DNA of 64,000 bases, from positions 5,766,001 to 5,830,000 of the forward strand of contig NZ_CP127295.1 in the NCBI RefSeq assembly GCF_030285665.1. The letters run 5' to 3'. Each line of letters opens with the position of its first letter. The first letter of the stretch is position 1. A model generated the notes under the pieces. The model did no database searches. It saw only the letters and a program-made list of their open reading frames with translations, and was not told the DNA's origin. The stretch is from Amycolatopsis mongoliensis. GTDB lineage: Bacteria > Actinomycetota > Actinomycetes > Mycobacteriales > Pseudonocardiaceae. Both the position numbers and the translations under genes were made by a program. Shown here piece by piece: positions 17,989 through 28,422 of the stretch.

Positions 17989-18350
17989 CGGTCGGTCTTC
18001 TTGACCGCCGTCAGGGTGATCACCGCGTCGGGCGCGACCTCGGTCCCGGGCGCCGGGTCCTGGCCCGTCTGGACCCAGTTGCGGTCCAGGACCAGCATCC
18101 GGCCCTGGCCGGTGCCGTCGACCTCGCGCAGGTTGTAGAGCCCCGCGCGCTGCATCGTGTCCTGCGCGTCCTGGTGGTTCATGCCGGAGACGTCCGGCAC
18201 CTTGATGCGGGCCGCCGGCTTCGAACTCGAGGTGGAGGTCGACGTCAGCGTCGAGGTCGAGCTCGTCGTGCCGGGGCCGCCGGGCGGGGCGCCGCACGCG
18301 ACCAGGGCGAAAGCGAGTGCTGCCAGCGTCGTGACCATCGCTCGGGACAT
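17985..18350 (-). CDS. PASTA-domain lipoprotein
   Basis: A 121-residue exported lipoprotein. The signal peptide ends in a lipobox LVAC (Cys about residue 19), a Ser/Thr-rich linker (TSSTSTLTSTSTSSS) follows, then one PASTA domain: IKVPDVSGMNHQDAQDTM, QTGQDPAPGTEV and VITLTAV. PASTA domains bind peptidoglycan fragments or act as spacers in Ser/Thr kinases and PBPs; a lone lipid-anchored PASTA protein may be a cell-wall-associated factor. ATG 18350 is chosen for the signal peptide. It is divergent from the dGTPase gene. Confidence 0.85.
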   Translation of the reverse strand: MSRAMVTTLAALAFALVACGAPPGGPGTTSSTSTLTSTSTSSSKPAARIKVPDVSGMNHQDAQDTMQRAGLYNLREVDGTGQGRMLVLDRNWVQTGQDPAPGTEVAPDAVITLTAVKKTDR

Positions 18351-18410
18351 ACCTGGGGGGTACCCACGCACCTGCCCGCCGTTCGGGTGAAGCCGGATAA
18401 GGTCGGGCGC

Positions 18411-19982
18411 ATGGATCAGGGCAGCGAGCAGACCGACCCGAGGGCGGTGCGGCGGGACCCCGTCGCCAACGCCGGCGGGTTCACCGACCTGGCGACCAGC
18501 CCGTTCCGGATCGACCGCGACCGCATCGCCGCGTCGCCGTTCTTCGCCCGCCTCGGCGGGGTGACGCAGGTGGTCAGCGCCGGCGGCGCCGGGCTCCTGC
18601 ACAACCGGCTCACCCACAGCCTGAAGGTCGCGCAGGTCGCCCGCGCCATCGCCGAGCGGGTCACCACCGGGGACGACGCCGTCCTCGTCGACAAGCTGGG
18701 CGGCTGCGACCCCGACGTCGCCGAGGCCGCCGCGCTCGCCCACGACCTCGGGCACCCGCCGTTCGGGCACCTCGGCGAGCAGACGCTGGACCGCATCGCC
18801 CGGCACCGCTTCGGCCTGGCCGACGGCTTCGAGGGCAACGCGCAGACGTTCCGCATCATCACCACGACCGACGTGCGCGGGCCGTCGGCGATCGGGCTCG
18901 ACCTGACCACGGCGGTGCGCGCGGCCGTGCTGAAGTACCCGTGGCTGCGGCTGCACCACCCGGCACCGCACCCGTCCGAGATGGCCGTGCCGCCGCGCGG
19001 CGCGGGCGAGCCGGACGAGGCGCCCGGCACCGGCGCGGCCAAGTTCTCCGCCTACGCCACCGAACTCGACGACTTCGAGCAGGCCCGCGCGGCGTTCGCG
19101 GGGCGCGTCGAGGGCTGGCAGCAGACGGTCGAAGCGTCCGTGATGGACACCGCCGACGACATCGCCTACGCGATCCACGACCTGCAGGACTTCCACCGCA
19201 TCGGCGTCCTGCAGCACGCCCCGGTGGCCGCGGAGCTGGGGGAGTGGCTCGAGCACGCGGGCGAGCTGGCCGCGCTGGACGACGAGACGCTGCACGCGGA
19301 GCTGCGCCGCCCGGGCCGTTCGCTCGAACGCGTCCGCCGCCGCATGCACGTCAAGGACGCGTGGATCGTCGACGACGACGCGTTCGCGGCGGCGGTGACC
19401 CGGGTCCGCGCGGAGCTGCTCGACGGCCTGCTGGCCGCGGAGTTCGACGGCTCGATCGAGGCGGAGCAGGCCACCGCGGCCTTCTCGGCGAACTGGACGG
19501 CGCGCCTGGTCGACGGCGTGGTCGTGCTGGCGTCGCCATCCACCCGCACCGGCCACGTTTCGCTGCGCCCCGCCCAGTGGCACGAGGTCCAGGTGCTGAA
19601 GTTCGTGCACCGGCGGTTCGTCCTGCTGCGCCCGGACCTGGCGTTGCACCAGCGCGGCCAGGCGGGGCTGGTGTCGAGCCTGGTCGACGCGCTCGACGCG
19701 TGGTTGCTCGACCGCGACGAGGTTTCCCGGCTGCCGCGCCGGTTGCACGACCTGGTGGAGCTGGCGCGGGCGGAGTACACGGAGCTGGCGCGCTCGGCGC
19801 CGGAGCTGCTCGTGGGGGCGACGGGGGAACCGGTGTCCGGGCCGGACGCGGTGCGGGGACTGGCCCGGGGCCGGGCGGTGGTGGATTTCGTGGCCTCGCT
19901 GACGGACAAGCAGGCGGTGACCCTGCTGGAGGCTCTGTCCGGGCGGGCCGCCCAGCCGTGGTCGGACTCCTTCGTCCTCTGA
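18411..19982 (+). CDS. dgt: Deoxyguanosinetriphosphate triphosphohydrolase-like HD protein
   Basis: A 523-residue dNTP triphosphohydrolase. The HD-domain metal ligands are visible in RLTHSLKVAQVAR and AHDLGHPPFGHLGE, with the third conserved site in MDTADDIAYAIHDLQD. The enzyme removes triphosphate from dGTP or other dNTPs and tunes pools. ATG 18411 gives the usual N-terminus. It is a stand-alone gene here, not next to dnaG as in many actinobacteria, and is divergent from the PASTA lipoprotein with a 60-bp gap. Product assignment is firm; substrate preference is not. Confidence 0.93.
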   Translation: MDQGSEQTDPRAVRRDPVANAGGFTDLATSPFRIDRDRIAASPFFARLGGVTQVVSAGGAGLLHNRLTHSLKVAQVARAIAERVTTGDDAVLVDKLGGCDPDVAEAAALAHDLGHPPFGHLGEQTLDRIARHRFGLADGFEGNAQTFRIITTTDVRGPSAIGLDLTTAVRAAVLKYPWLRLHHPAPHPSEMAVPPRGAGEPDEAPGTGAAKFSAYATELDDFEQARAAFAGRVEGWQQTVEASVMDTADDIAYAIHDLQDFHRIGVLQHAPVAAELGEWLEHAGELAALDDETLHAELRRPGRSLERVRRRMHVKDAWIVDDDAFAAAVTRVRAELLDGLLAAEFDGSIEAEQATAAFSANWTARLVDGVVVLASPSTRTGHVSLRPAQWHEVQVLKFVHRRFVLLRPDLALHQRGQAGLVSSLVDALDAWLLDRDEVSRLPRRLHDLVELARAEYTELARSAPELLVGATGEPVSGPDAVRGLARGRAVVDFVASLTDKQAVTLLEALSGRAAQPWSDSFVL

Positions 19983-20318
19983 CCGGGTGGTGCCGGCGTA
20001 ACGGAATTTCGCGGCCGGGACGCCGGCTGCACGGCTCGTCCGCTCGAAGCGCACTGACTCTTGTGGACGTCCCACTCCGCGGAATGCCTTGCGGCCGCCG
20101 TCGTCCGGCCGTTTGTCCTGCGGCTGTCCGGTCGGAAGTTCACCGTTGCGCTGAACGGCCTACGACCTCCGGCCGGTTCGGGAAATTATCCATCCTTTGT
20201 CACTCGAACGGCGGGTTTTTACGGAGAACTCACCGTACTTGACTTGATCCCGCCGGTGATCACCGGCGATCGGTCAGCGTGAGTCGGGGCACGCGCCTGG
20301 AGATATCGGAGGGCGCAC
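19983..20318. other. Intergenic region upstream of the subtilase
   Basis: 336 bp with no supported gene. Base composition is less GC-rich toward the right. It holds the 18-bp palindrome listed separately and a TTGACT hexamer at 20239-20244 that could be a -35, but no convincing -10 at the right distance. GGAGG-like sequence (GGAGG at 20308-20312) serves the protease start. Confidence 0.6.
20251..20268. promoter_or_regulatory. 18-bp perfect palindrome, possible operator
   Basis: CGCCGGTGATCACCGGCG is fully self-complementary and lies 50 bp before the subtilase start, just after a TTGACT hexamer. A transcription-factor site controlling the protease is plausible; the regulator is unknown. Confidence 0.45.
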
Positions 20319-23231
20319 GTGCGTCGTACCCGTTCCACGAGATCGAGATCCACTGTGCTCACCGCCGGGGCCGCGGCACTGCTCGCCGCCCTCGGCCTCG
20401 TGTCGCCGCCCGTCGCGGGCGCCGCCACCGCGTCCACACCGGACGCCTTCACCGAAACCGCCCAACAGCAGATCGCCGCCCTGCAGGCGGTCAAGGCGGG
20501 CCGCACCGCCACCGAGTCCAAAGTGGACAGCAACCTGCTCGCCGCCCAGAAGGGCGTCACCAAGCAGCTGAACGCGCTGCAGTCGGGGGCCCAGGTCTCT
20601 TCGGCCGGGACCGTCCTGGTCGACATCCGCGCCGGCAAGGTCTCGCCGGACCTCATCAGCGGGCTCACCAAGGCCGGGGCGGGCATCCGCGCGATCTCCG
20701 ACCGGTACGCCAGCATCCGCGCCGAAGTGCCGCTGGACCAGGTCACCGCGATCGCCGCCCGCAGCGACGTCAAGCGCGTCGACCAGGCCGACCAGGCGAT
20801 GACCGCCCACGAGCTGGCCACCCCGGCGACGACGCCGGCCAAGACCGAGACCAAGCAGCAGAAGGCCGACCGCATCGCCGGTGAGCTGCAGAAGGCGGTG
20901 GCGAGCAAGTCGCAGCGCAGCGCTGCCGCCGCCGCGACCCTGACCAGTGAAGGCGACCGCGCCCACAACGCCGACATCGCCCGCCAGCAGTTCGGCGTCA
21001 CCGGCGTCGGCGTCAAGGCGTGCGCGCTGTCCGACGGCGTCGACTCGCTGGCCACCTCGCAGGCCAAGGGCGAGCTGCCGCCGAACGTCGACGTCATCGC
21101 CGGGCAGGAGGGCGAGGGCGACGAGGGCACCGCGATGCTCGAGATCATCCACGACCTCGCGCCCAACGCCGCGCTCGGCTTCGCCTCGGCGTTCAACTCC
21201 GACGCCAGCTTCGCCGACAACATCCGCAAGCTGCGCTTCGAGTCGCACTGCGACGTCATCGTCGACGACGTCATCTACTTCAAGGAATCGCCGTTCCAGG
21301 ACTGGATCATCGCCCAGGCCGTGAACGACGTGACCGCCGACGGCGCGCTCTACTTCTCCTCGGCCGGCAACGAAGGCAACGTCGCCGACGGCACCGCCGG
21401 GCACTGGGAAGGCGACTTCGTCGACTCCGGCAAGTCGGTCGGCAAGTTCGCCGGCACCGCGCACAACTTCGCCGGCGCCGCGGGCAACCAGATCTACGAG
21501 CCCCTCTCGGACGCCTCCTCTGCCGGCGTCCCGGTGACGCTGCACTGGTCCGACCCGCTCGGGCACTCGGCGAACGACTACGACCTCTACCTGCTCAACT
21601 CCGCGGGTGCCGTGGTCAGCTTCAGCCAGAACGTCCAGGACGGCACGCAGGACCCGTACGAGATCCTGCAGACGCCGATCTTCGGCGGCACGGGCCTGCG
21701 CCTGGCCGTCGTGAAGTTCTCGGGCCAGGCCCGCTACCTGTCGCTGTCCGCGCTGCGCGGCCGGTTCAAGGACTCGGCGGACGGCCTCAAGGCCTACAAC
21801 ACCCCCGGTGTCACGGTCGGCCACTCGGCCGCGCGGGACGCCTTCAGCGTGGCGGCCACCCCGGCGGCCGCGGCGTTCGGCCGGCCCCTGGAGCCGGGCG
21901 ACCCGGCCAACCCGACCGGTCCGTTCCCGGGTTCGTTCAGCAGCACGTCCAAGGCCGAGCGGTTCACCTCCGACGGCCCGCGGCGCGTGTTCTACGAGGC
22001 CGACGGCACCCCGATCACCCCGGGCAACGTCTCCTCGACCGGTGGTGAGGTCCGGAACAAGCCGGAGATCACCGCGGCCGACGGCGTGAAGACCAGCGTC
22101 ACCGGCTTCAACCCGTTCTTCGGCACCTCGGCCGCGGCTCCGCACGCCGGCGCCATCGCGGCGCTGGTCCTCTCGGGCAACCCCGGCCTGCCGCCGTCGG
22201 AGGTCCGTGAAGCGCTGATCAACACCGCGGTCGACATCGAGACCCCGGGTCGCGACAACTTCACCGGCGCCGGCGTCATCCTCGCGGACAAGGTGCTCGC
22301 CTACACCGGCGCCAGCCCGCAGCCCCTCGCGGTGGCGAAGCAGCCGACGGTCACCCCGGCCGACGGCGGCTCGTCGCTCGACCCGGGCGACACGGCCAAG
22401 GTGACGCTGCCGGTGACCAACGACGGTGACGGCACCGCCGTGTCCACCAGCGTCGTGCTCACCAGCCCGACCCCGGGTGTCACGGTGGCGCCGCGGTCCA
22501 AGTCCTACGGCACCATCAGCCCGGGACAGACCGGCGTCAACGACTTCACCATCACCGTGCCGGCGACGCAGCAGCTCGGCGTGCCGGTGGTGCTGAACGC
22601 CCGCGTCACCTTCGCCGGCGCGCACTCGCCGACGACGTCGACGTTCTCGCTCCCGGTCGGCACCCCGTCGCCGGTCGCGCAGGACTTCGCCTACACCGGC
22701 GCGCCGGTGGCGATCCCGGACAACAGCCCGGTCGGCGCGTCGGTGACCATCCCGGTCACCGGGGTCGGCCGCGCCTCCAAGGTGACGTTCTCCGTGGACG
22801 GCACCACGTGCAGCACCGACCCGACCTCGACGACGGTGGGGCTCAACCACTCCTACGTCGGTGACCTGGTCGGCACGCTGACCGCGCCCTCCGGCGCCAA
22901 GGCGACGGTGTTCCAGCGCAACGGCGGCTCCGGCAAGAACCTGTGCCAGGTCGTCTTCGCCGACAACGCCGCGGCCGCGTTCAGCTCGGTGACCTCGGCG
23001 AACGCGCCGTTCACCGGGACGTGGCGGCCGACGCAGTCGCTGACCGGTGGCTTGACCGGTGCGGCCGTCGACGGCACGTGGACGTTCGCCGTGGTCGACG
23101 CGGCGGGCGGCGACGTCGGCTCGATCCGCTCGGTCGCCCTGCACATCAACGGGTTCGTGCAGCCCCCGGCGGCCGGAGCGCCGTCGAACGTGCGGGGGTA
23201 CACGAACAACGGCCCGGTGCACCCGCTGTAA
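20319..23231 (+). CDS. Secreted S8-like serine peptidase with Glu replacing His, plus P-domain
   Basis: A 970-residue exported protein: signal peptide (1-35), a long pro-region (to about 210), a peptidase domain (about 215-640), a CARDB/APHP-like beta-domain (about 665-775) and a C-terminal proprotein-convertase P-domain (about 795-950). Asp239 (ALSDGVDS), Asn351 (SSAGNEG) and Ser604 (FGTSAAAPHAG) fit subtilases. At the position of the HGT motif the sequence is DEGTAM, putting Glu269 where His should be, as in the Ser-Glu-Asp triad of sedolisins. GTG 20319 has GGAGG upstream. Substrate unknown; likely extracellular protein degradation. Confidence 0.88.
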   Translation: MRRTRSTRSRSTVLTAGAAALLAALGLVSPPVAGAATASTPDAFTETAQQQIAALQAVKAGRTATESKVDSNLLAAQKGVTKQLNALQSGAQVSSAGTVLVDIRAGKVSPDLISGLTKAGAGIRAISDRYASIRAEVPLDQVTAIAARSDVKRVDQADQAMTAHELATPATTPAKTETKQQKADRIAGELQKAVASKSQRSAAAAATLTSEGDRAHNADIARQQFGVTGVGVKACALSDGVDSLATSQAKGELPPNVDVIAGQEGEGDEGTAMLEIIHDLAPNAALGFASAFNSDASFADNIRKLRFESHCDVIVDDVIYFKESPFQDWIIAQAVNDVTADGALYFSSAGNEGNVADGTAGHWEGDFVDSGKSVGKFAGTAHNFAGAAGNQIYEPLSDASSAGVPVTLHWSDPLGHSANDYDLYLLNSAGAVVSFSQNVQDGTQDPYEILQTPIFGGTGLRLAVVKFSGQARYLSLSALRGRFKDSADGLKAYNTPGVTVGHSAARDAFSVAATPAAAAFGRPLEPGDPANPTGPFPGSFSSTSKAERFTSDGPRRVFYEADGTPITPGNVSSTGGEVRNKPEITAADGVKTSVTGFNPFFGTSAAAPHAGAIAALVLSGNPGLPPSEVREALINTAVDIETPGRDNFTGAGVILADKVLAYTGASPQPLAVAKQPTVTPADGGSSLDPGDTAKVTLPVTNDGDGTAVSTSVVLTSPTPGVTVAPRSKSYGTISPGQTGVNDFTITVPATQQLGVPVVLNARVTFAGAHSPTTSTFSLPVGTPSPVAQDFAYTGAPVAIPDNSPVGASVTIPVTGVGRASKVTFSVDGTTCSTDPTSTTVGLNHSYVGDLVGTLTAPSGAKATVFQRNGGSGKNLCQVVFADNAAAAFSSVTSANAPFTGTWRPTQSLTGGLTGAAVDGTWTFAVVDAAGGDVGSIRSVALHINGFVQPPAAGAPSNVRGYTNNGPVHPL

Positions 23232-23287
23232 GCAGTGCTCGATGCGGGGCCGTCGCGGTGATCGCGGCGGCCCCGTACCGTTTCCCC

Positions 23288-23938
23288 ATGGCGAAGGCGC
23301 GGCAGGTGGCGGGTGGCGGCCGCGCGGTCGAGGTCCCGCCGGAGCGCCTGGCCGGCTGGTTCGCCCGGTTCGCCGACCGGCACGGCGGCATCGTGACGAC
23401 CGAAGGTGCGCCGGACGCCGTCCGCGTCACCGCCGCCGACGGCGCCACCGCCACCGCGACCGTCCCCTTCGGACCCTTCGACGGCGGCACCGTCGAGGCG
23501 CTCGTGGCGCACGCGCTGGTGCCCCGGCGGATCGCGCTCGTGCTGGTGCGGCTGGGCGGGCACAGCATCGGCGTCGCGCGCGGGGGCCGGGTCGAGCTGT
23601 CGCGCACCGGCCGGCACCTCGTGCAGGGCCGCTCCGCCGCGGGCGGCTGGTCGCAGCAGCGCTTCGCCCGGCGTCGCGCGGGCCAGGCGCGGCACGCGCT
23701 GCGGGAGGCGGCGCAGGACGTGTTCGAGGTGCTCGTGCCGCGGCTGTCCGAAGTGGACGCCGTGGTGCTCGGAGGCGACCGGCGGGCGCTCGACGAGCTG
23801 CGGGAGGACCGCCGGCTGGCCGCGCTGTTCGCCCGCGCGGAGCCGCGCGTGCTGGAGGTCGGCGAGCCGAGCCGGGCGGTGCTCGAGGAAGCGGCCGTGC
23901 GGGCGCTGTCGGTGCAGGTCACGCTGCGCGACGGGTGA
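23288..23938 (+). CDS. acVLRF1 family peptidyl-tRNA hydrolase (ribosome rescue)
   Basis: A 216-residue actinobacterial Vms1-like release factor. The release-factor-like centre GGWSQQRFARRRAGQARHAL holds the conserved Gln pair and basic helix; the rest is an eRF1 domain-2-like fold. Relatives of Vms1 cut peptidyl-tRNA on stalled 50S subunits. ATG 23288 is chosen from the family N-terminus. It lies directly before the ABC-F gene, which also acts on ribosomes, but 52 bp plus a separate leader promoter suggest independent transcription is possible. Confidence 0.85.
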   Translation: MAKARQVAGGGRAVEVPPERLAGWFARFADRHGGIVTTEGAPDAVRVTAADGATATATVPFGPFDGGTVEALVAHALVPRRIALVLVRLGGHSIGVARGGRVELSRTGRHLVQGRSAAGGWSQQRFARRRAGQARHALREAAQDVFEVLVPRLSEVDAVVLGGDRRALDELREDRRLAALFARAEPRVLEVGEPSRAVLEEAAVRALSVQVTLRDG

Positions 23939-23990
23939 GACCGCACACGTCCGGAAAATCCGGTGGACCCCGGCCCGTACACTGGTCTCC

Positions 23991-24011
23991 GTGGATATCC
24001 AGCTGGAGTGA
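23991..24011 (+). CDS. Putative leaderless upstream ORF (MDIQLE) before the ABC-F gene
   Basis: GTG GAT ATC CAG CTG GAG TGA encodes a six-residue peptide. A -10-like TACACT (23978-23983) places the transcription start at about 23990, so the GTG would be at the 5' end of the message. No clear -35 is seen. Short leader ORFs are known regulators of ABC-F resistance genes by ribosome stalling and attenuation. That this ORF is translated is inference. Confidence 0.45.
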   Translation: MDIQLE

Positions 24012-24095
24012 CGCCGCGGCCGGCCGCCGAGCCGCCCGACGCTGTCTTTTTGGCAGACACAGTCCTCCGTTCACCCCCGTCCACGGGAGTTTCCC
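24012..24095 (+). promoter_or_regulatory. Candidate attenuator leader of the ABC-F gene
   Basis: Between the leader ORF and the ABC-F start are three small inverted repeats: GCGGCCGGCCGC (24016-24027), TGTCT/AGACA around TTTTGGC (24043-24059), which includes a T5 tract, and CCCG-TCCA-CGGG (24076-24087), which would pair with part of the ribosome site GGGAG (24085-24089). The arrangement fits transcription or translation attenuation, but no structure prediction was run. Confidence 0.45.
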
Positions 24096-25724
<1,629 letters not shown>

Positions 25725-25901
25725 TCGATGCGTCCATTCGGGTGCAAGATCACTCCCGCCGGGCACTGGAATGGCCCAATGTGATCGCAGTTTCAGCTGA
25801 TTTACGTCTGTCGTCTGGCATTCCGGCGCTCAGTGTTCGATCATTGCCCCGGCAGGGGCCGATATGTGGCCCAGAACACTCTCGGCGGGAAGGCGATCGA
25901 C

Positions 25902-26111
25902 GTGGCTGATCTCAAGAAAGGCGCGCGGATCACCGGCAACACGCGCGACAAGCTGGCCGCTGACCTCAAGAAGAAATACGAGAAGGGGTCGAGCATCCGG
26001 GCGCTCGCGGAGTCCACAGGGCGTTCCTACGGGTTCGTCCACCGGGTGCTGTCGGAGTCCGGAGTCCAGCTGCGGGGGCGCGGCGGGGCGACCAGGGTCA
26101 AGAAGAAGTAG
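25902..26111 (+). CDS. Small helix-turn-helix protein
   Basis: A 69-residue basic protein conserved in actinobacteria. The centre is a helix-turn-helix: KKKYEKGSSIRALAES then TGRSYGFVHRVLSESG, with a basic tail RGRGGATRVKKK. GTG 25902 follows GGGAAGG by 8 bp and gives the usual length; earlier in-frame starts are weaker. It is probably a DNA-binding regulator, but targets are unknown. The 3' end overlaps the convergent glycosyltransferase gene by 14 bp. The 177 bp before it show only a short inverted repeat (GGGCC/GGCCC near 25856). Confidence 0.85.
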   Translation: MADLKKGARITGNTRDKLAADLKKKYEKGSSIRALAESTGRSYGFVHRVLSESGVQLRGRGGATRVKKK

Positions 26112-27465
26112 TCGAGGACTGCTGCGCGGGGGGCGCAGTGGGAGCTTCGGCCACGCGGAACGTCAGGTGGGCCCCGAGCAGGACCAGCGGGTACACCAGG
26201 TAGCCGTAGCGGGTGGCCGGGGTGAGCAGGATCAACGCGCCGAGTCCGACGGCGATGCGCAGCAGTGCGCCGGAGCCGTTCGCGGGGGGCCGGCGCACCA
26301 GCCAGACGACCATCGCCACGGCCGCGGCGCCGACGAGTGCGAACGCCGCCACCTGGCCCACCGGGCCGGTTTCGGCGATCAGGTGGCCTGGCAGCGGGCT
26401 CGCCGCGGGCGACCGCACGACGCCCATCCCGAGGGGAAAGCGGAAGACGTGCTCCACGAACGCCGCCGGGTCCACGAGGTACACGGGCAGGTGCAGCGCG
26501 GCGGTGGTGGCCACCAGCGCTGACGCGAACCGCCCCACCGCGGGCCAGTCGAGCCCTGTTTTGCGGCGAACCCAGCCTCGGCGTACCAGCACGAACACCG
26601 CCAGGACCGCGGCCGCGGGCGCGACGATGAGCTTCGCGCTGACGACCAGCGCCAGCACCAGGCCCGACCAGGCGGCCCGCCCGGTCGCGGCGAGCGCGCA
26701 GGCGAGCACCAGCAACCCGACGATCGCCAGGTCCGGCCCGGCGACCGCCCAGGTGAGCGCGGTGAGCGGGCAGGCCAGCGCGAGCTGGGCCGCGCCGACC
26801 GGGACCTTCGGCCACTTCAGCAGTTTCAGCGTGCCCAGCACGCACGCGCAGGCGGCCAGGGCGAACATCCAGCGGGCGTCGGTGAGCGCGTCGCCCAGCG
26901 GGGTGCCGCCGGCCAGCGCGCGGGGCAGGCCGAAGACCGCCATCACCGGGCCGTAGGGGGTGTAGTCGTTGACCTCCGGCGCCCGGCCGAGCGCGGTGAC
27001 GTCGACGTACGGGGTTCCGTGGTGCAGCAGCAGATCCGCGGACCGCTCGATCACCCAGACCTCGGGCTGCGCGGCCCACGAGAAGGGCGTGATCAGCCAG
27101 TCCACTCCGGTCAGTCGGCGGATCACCAGAAGCAGCAACGGAAGGATCATTGCCAACAGCGCGACCGCGGCGATCCCGCACCAGCGTGAGCCGAGTACGC
27201 CGCGTGGCGTACGCCCGGTTCGTGCGGACAGCAGCAGCCAGCCGCTGTGCAGCGCGCCCAAGCCGTACGCGACCGTCGCGAAGGTGCCCCAGACCCGGTA
27301 GCCGTAGAACTCGGACTTGAGCGCCGTCGGCAGCGCGAAGGCGAGGCAGGCGAGGTAAAAGCCGAGGTCCCAGCGCAGTGCGGCGAGGCCGGGAGCCTGT
27401 GCGGGTGCCGTGAAGAGCCGTGCCGCGCGCCGCCATGCGGGCGCCCGGCCCACCTCCGTTTCCAC
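26098..27465 (-). CDS. GT87-like membrane glycosyltransferase (GT-C fold)
   Basis: A 455-residue polytopic protein with about 10-12 hydrophobic helices. The acidic first loop (VWVIERSADLLLHHGTPYVD) and YTPYGPVMAVFGLP are like GT-C mannosyltransferases that use polyprenyl-phosphate mannose (DUF2029/GT87 group). The length is usual for that group. It probably adds mannose or arabinose-type sugars to cell-envelope glycolipids outside the membrane. ATG 27465 is used. It does not sit in an operon with other envelope genes; the convergent neighbour overlaps by 14 bp. Confidence 0.75.
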   Translation of the reverse strand: METEVGRAPAWRRAARLFTAPAQAPGLAALRWDLGFYLACLAFALPTALKSEFYGYRVWGTFATVAYGLGALHSGWLLLSARTGRTPRGVLGSRWCGIAAVALLAMILPLLLLVIRRLTGVDWLITPFSWAAQPEVWVIERSADLLLHHGTPYVDVTALGRAPEVNDYTPYGPVMAVFGLPRALAGGTPLGDALTDARWMFALAACACVLGTLKLLKWPKVPVGAAQLALACPLTALTWAVAGPDLAIVGLLVLACALAATGRAAWSGLVLALVVSAKLIVAPAAAVLAVFVLVRRGWVRRKTGLDWPAVGRFASALVATTAALHLPVYLVDPAAFVEHVFRFPLGMGVVRSPAASPLPGHLIAETGPVGQVAAFALVGAAAVAMVVWLVRRPPANGSGALLRIAVGLGALILLTPATRYGYLVYPLVLLGAHLTFRVAEAPTAPPAQQSSTTSS

Positions 27466-27498
27466 TTCGCCAGGCTACCGACGGGCCCGGCGCCCGGT

Positions 27499-28350
27499 TC
27501 AGCCGACGTCTCGCAGGCGGGGGAGCAGCTTCGCGGCTGCTTCCGAAGCCGTGACAACGTCGTCGTGGCCCGTCGGCATCAGGACGAGCTCGGTGAACCC
27601 GGCCTCGACGTAGCTCCGCGCAAGGCGCAGGGCATCGTCCGCATCGGACGGCAGCCGGAACTGCACGGCGCGGCGGATCGTCGCCGGGTCCCGGCCGGCC
27701 GCCGCGCAGTGCTGGTCCAGCACGCGCGAAAGCCGTTGCAGCTCGGCGAGTTCCGTGCCGGGCAGAGCCGCGTTGAGCCAGACGTCGGCGTGCTCGGCGA
27801 CGACGCGGAGGCCGAACTTCTCGCCGCTGCTGCCCAGCCACAGCGGTGGTTTCGGCTGCCGGGGCTTCGGGTCGCTGCGCGCGGCGGTCAGCGTGTAGTG
27901 GCGGCCGCGGTAATCGGTTTCTTCGCGAGTCCACAGCAGATCGAGGATTTCGCAGGTCTCGGCGAGCCGTTCGACGCGTTCGACCGGTGCCGGCGTCGGG
28001 GTGCCCATCATCGCGTCGGTGTACGCGTCGCCGCCGGCGCCGAGGCCGACGTCGAGCCGGCCGCCGGAGAGGTGGTCGACGGTCGTGGCGATCTTCGCGA
28101 ACGTGCCCGGGTGGCGGTTGGTGTTGCCCGAGACCAGACATCCGATGCGCACCCGTTTCGTCGCTTCGGCCATCGCCGCGAGGAGGGACCAGCCGTCGAA
28201 GACGTCGCCGGTGCGGTCCGGGCCCATCGGGGCGAGGTGGTCGAAGACCCAGCAGCCGTCGAAGCCGGCGTCGTCGGCGATGGTCCAGATCTCGCGGAGC
28301 CCGGCGATGCCGATGTGCTGCTGGGACGGCTTGAGCCCGACGGTGACCAT
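27499..28350 (-). CDS. LLM class F420-dependent oxidoreductase
   Basis: A 283-residue luciferase-like TIM-barrel oxidoreductase: CWVFDHLAPMGPD, GCLVSGNTNRHPGTFAKIATTVDHLSGGR (split around the NTNRHP F420-type motif) and GLGAGGDAYTDAM. Members use F420 or FMN to reduce or oxidise small molecules; the NTxRHP motif favours F420. ATG 28350 has GGAGG upstream. It is divergent from the MarR gene, and two CTGAnnnTCAG sites lie between them, so MarR control is likely. Substrate unknown. Confidence 0.9.
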   Translation of the reverse strand: MVTVGLKPSQQHIGIAGLREIWTIADDAGFDGCWVFDHLAPMGPDRTGDVFDGWSLLAAMAEATKRVRIGCLVSGNTNRHPGTFAKIATTVDHLSGGRLDVGLGAGGDAYTDAMMGTPTPAPVERVERLAETCEILDLLWTREETDYRGRHYTLTAARSDPKPRQPKPPLWLGSSGEKFGLRVVAEHADVWLNAALPGTELAELQRLSRVLDQHCAAAGRDPATIRRAVQFRLPSDADDALRLARSYVEAGFTELVLMPTGHDDVVTASEAAAKLLPRLRDVG

Positions 28351-28359
28351 GATGCCCTC

Positions 28360-28402
28360 CTGATTATCAGTCCAATATATCATCAGCATGACTGACGATC
28401 AG
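28360..28402. promoter_or_regulatory. Paired CTGAnnnTCAG sites between LLM and marR genes
   Basis: CTGATTATCAG (28360-28370) and CTGACGATCAG (28392-28402) are two copies of the same short palindrome with centres 32 bp apart, about three helical turns. The region is AT-rich (AATATATCATC between them). The left site touches the ribosome site of the LLM gene. They are good candidates for MarR operators controlling both directions. Confidence 0.6.
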
Positions 28403-28422
28403 CTTAAGTGTAGAGTCCGGGC

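Noticed and set aside
20061..20282. A 73-codon open frame before the subtilase
   Set aside because: Codon use is not GC-rich at third positions and there is no ribosome site; it lies in the promoter region.
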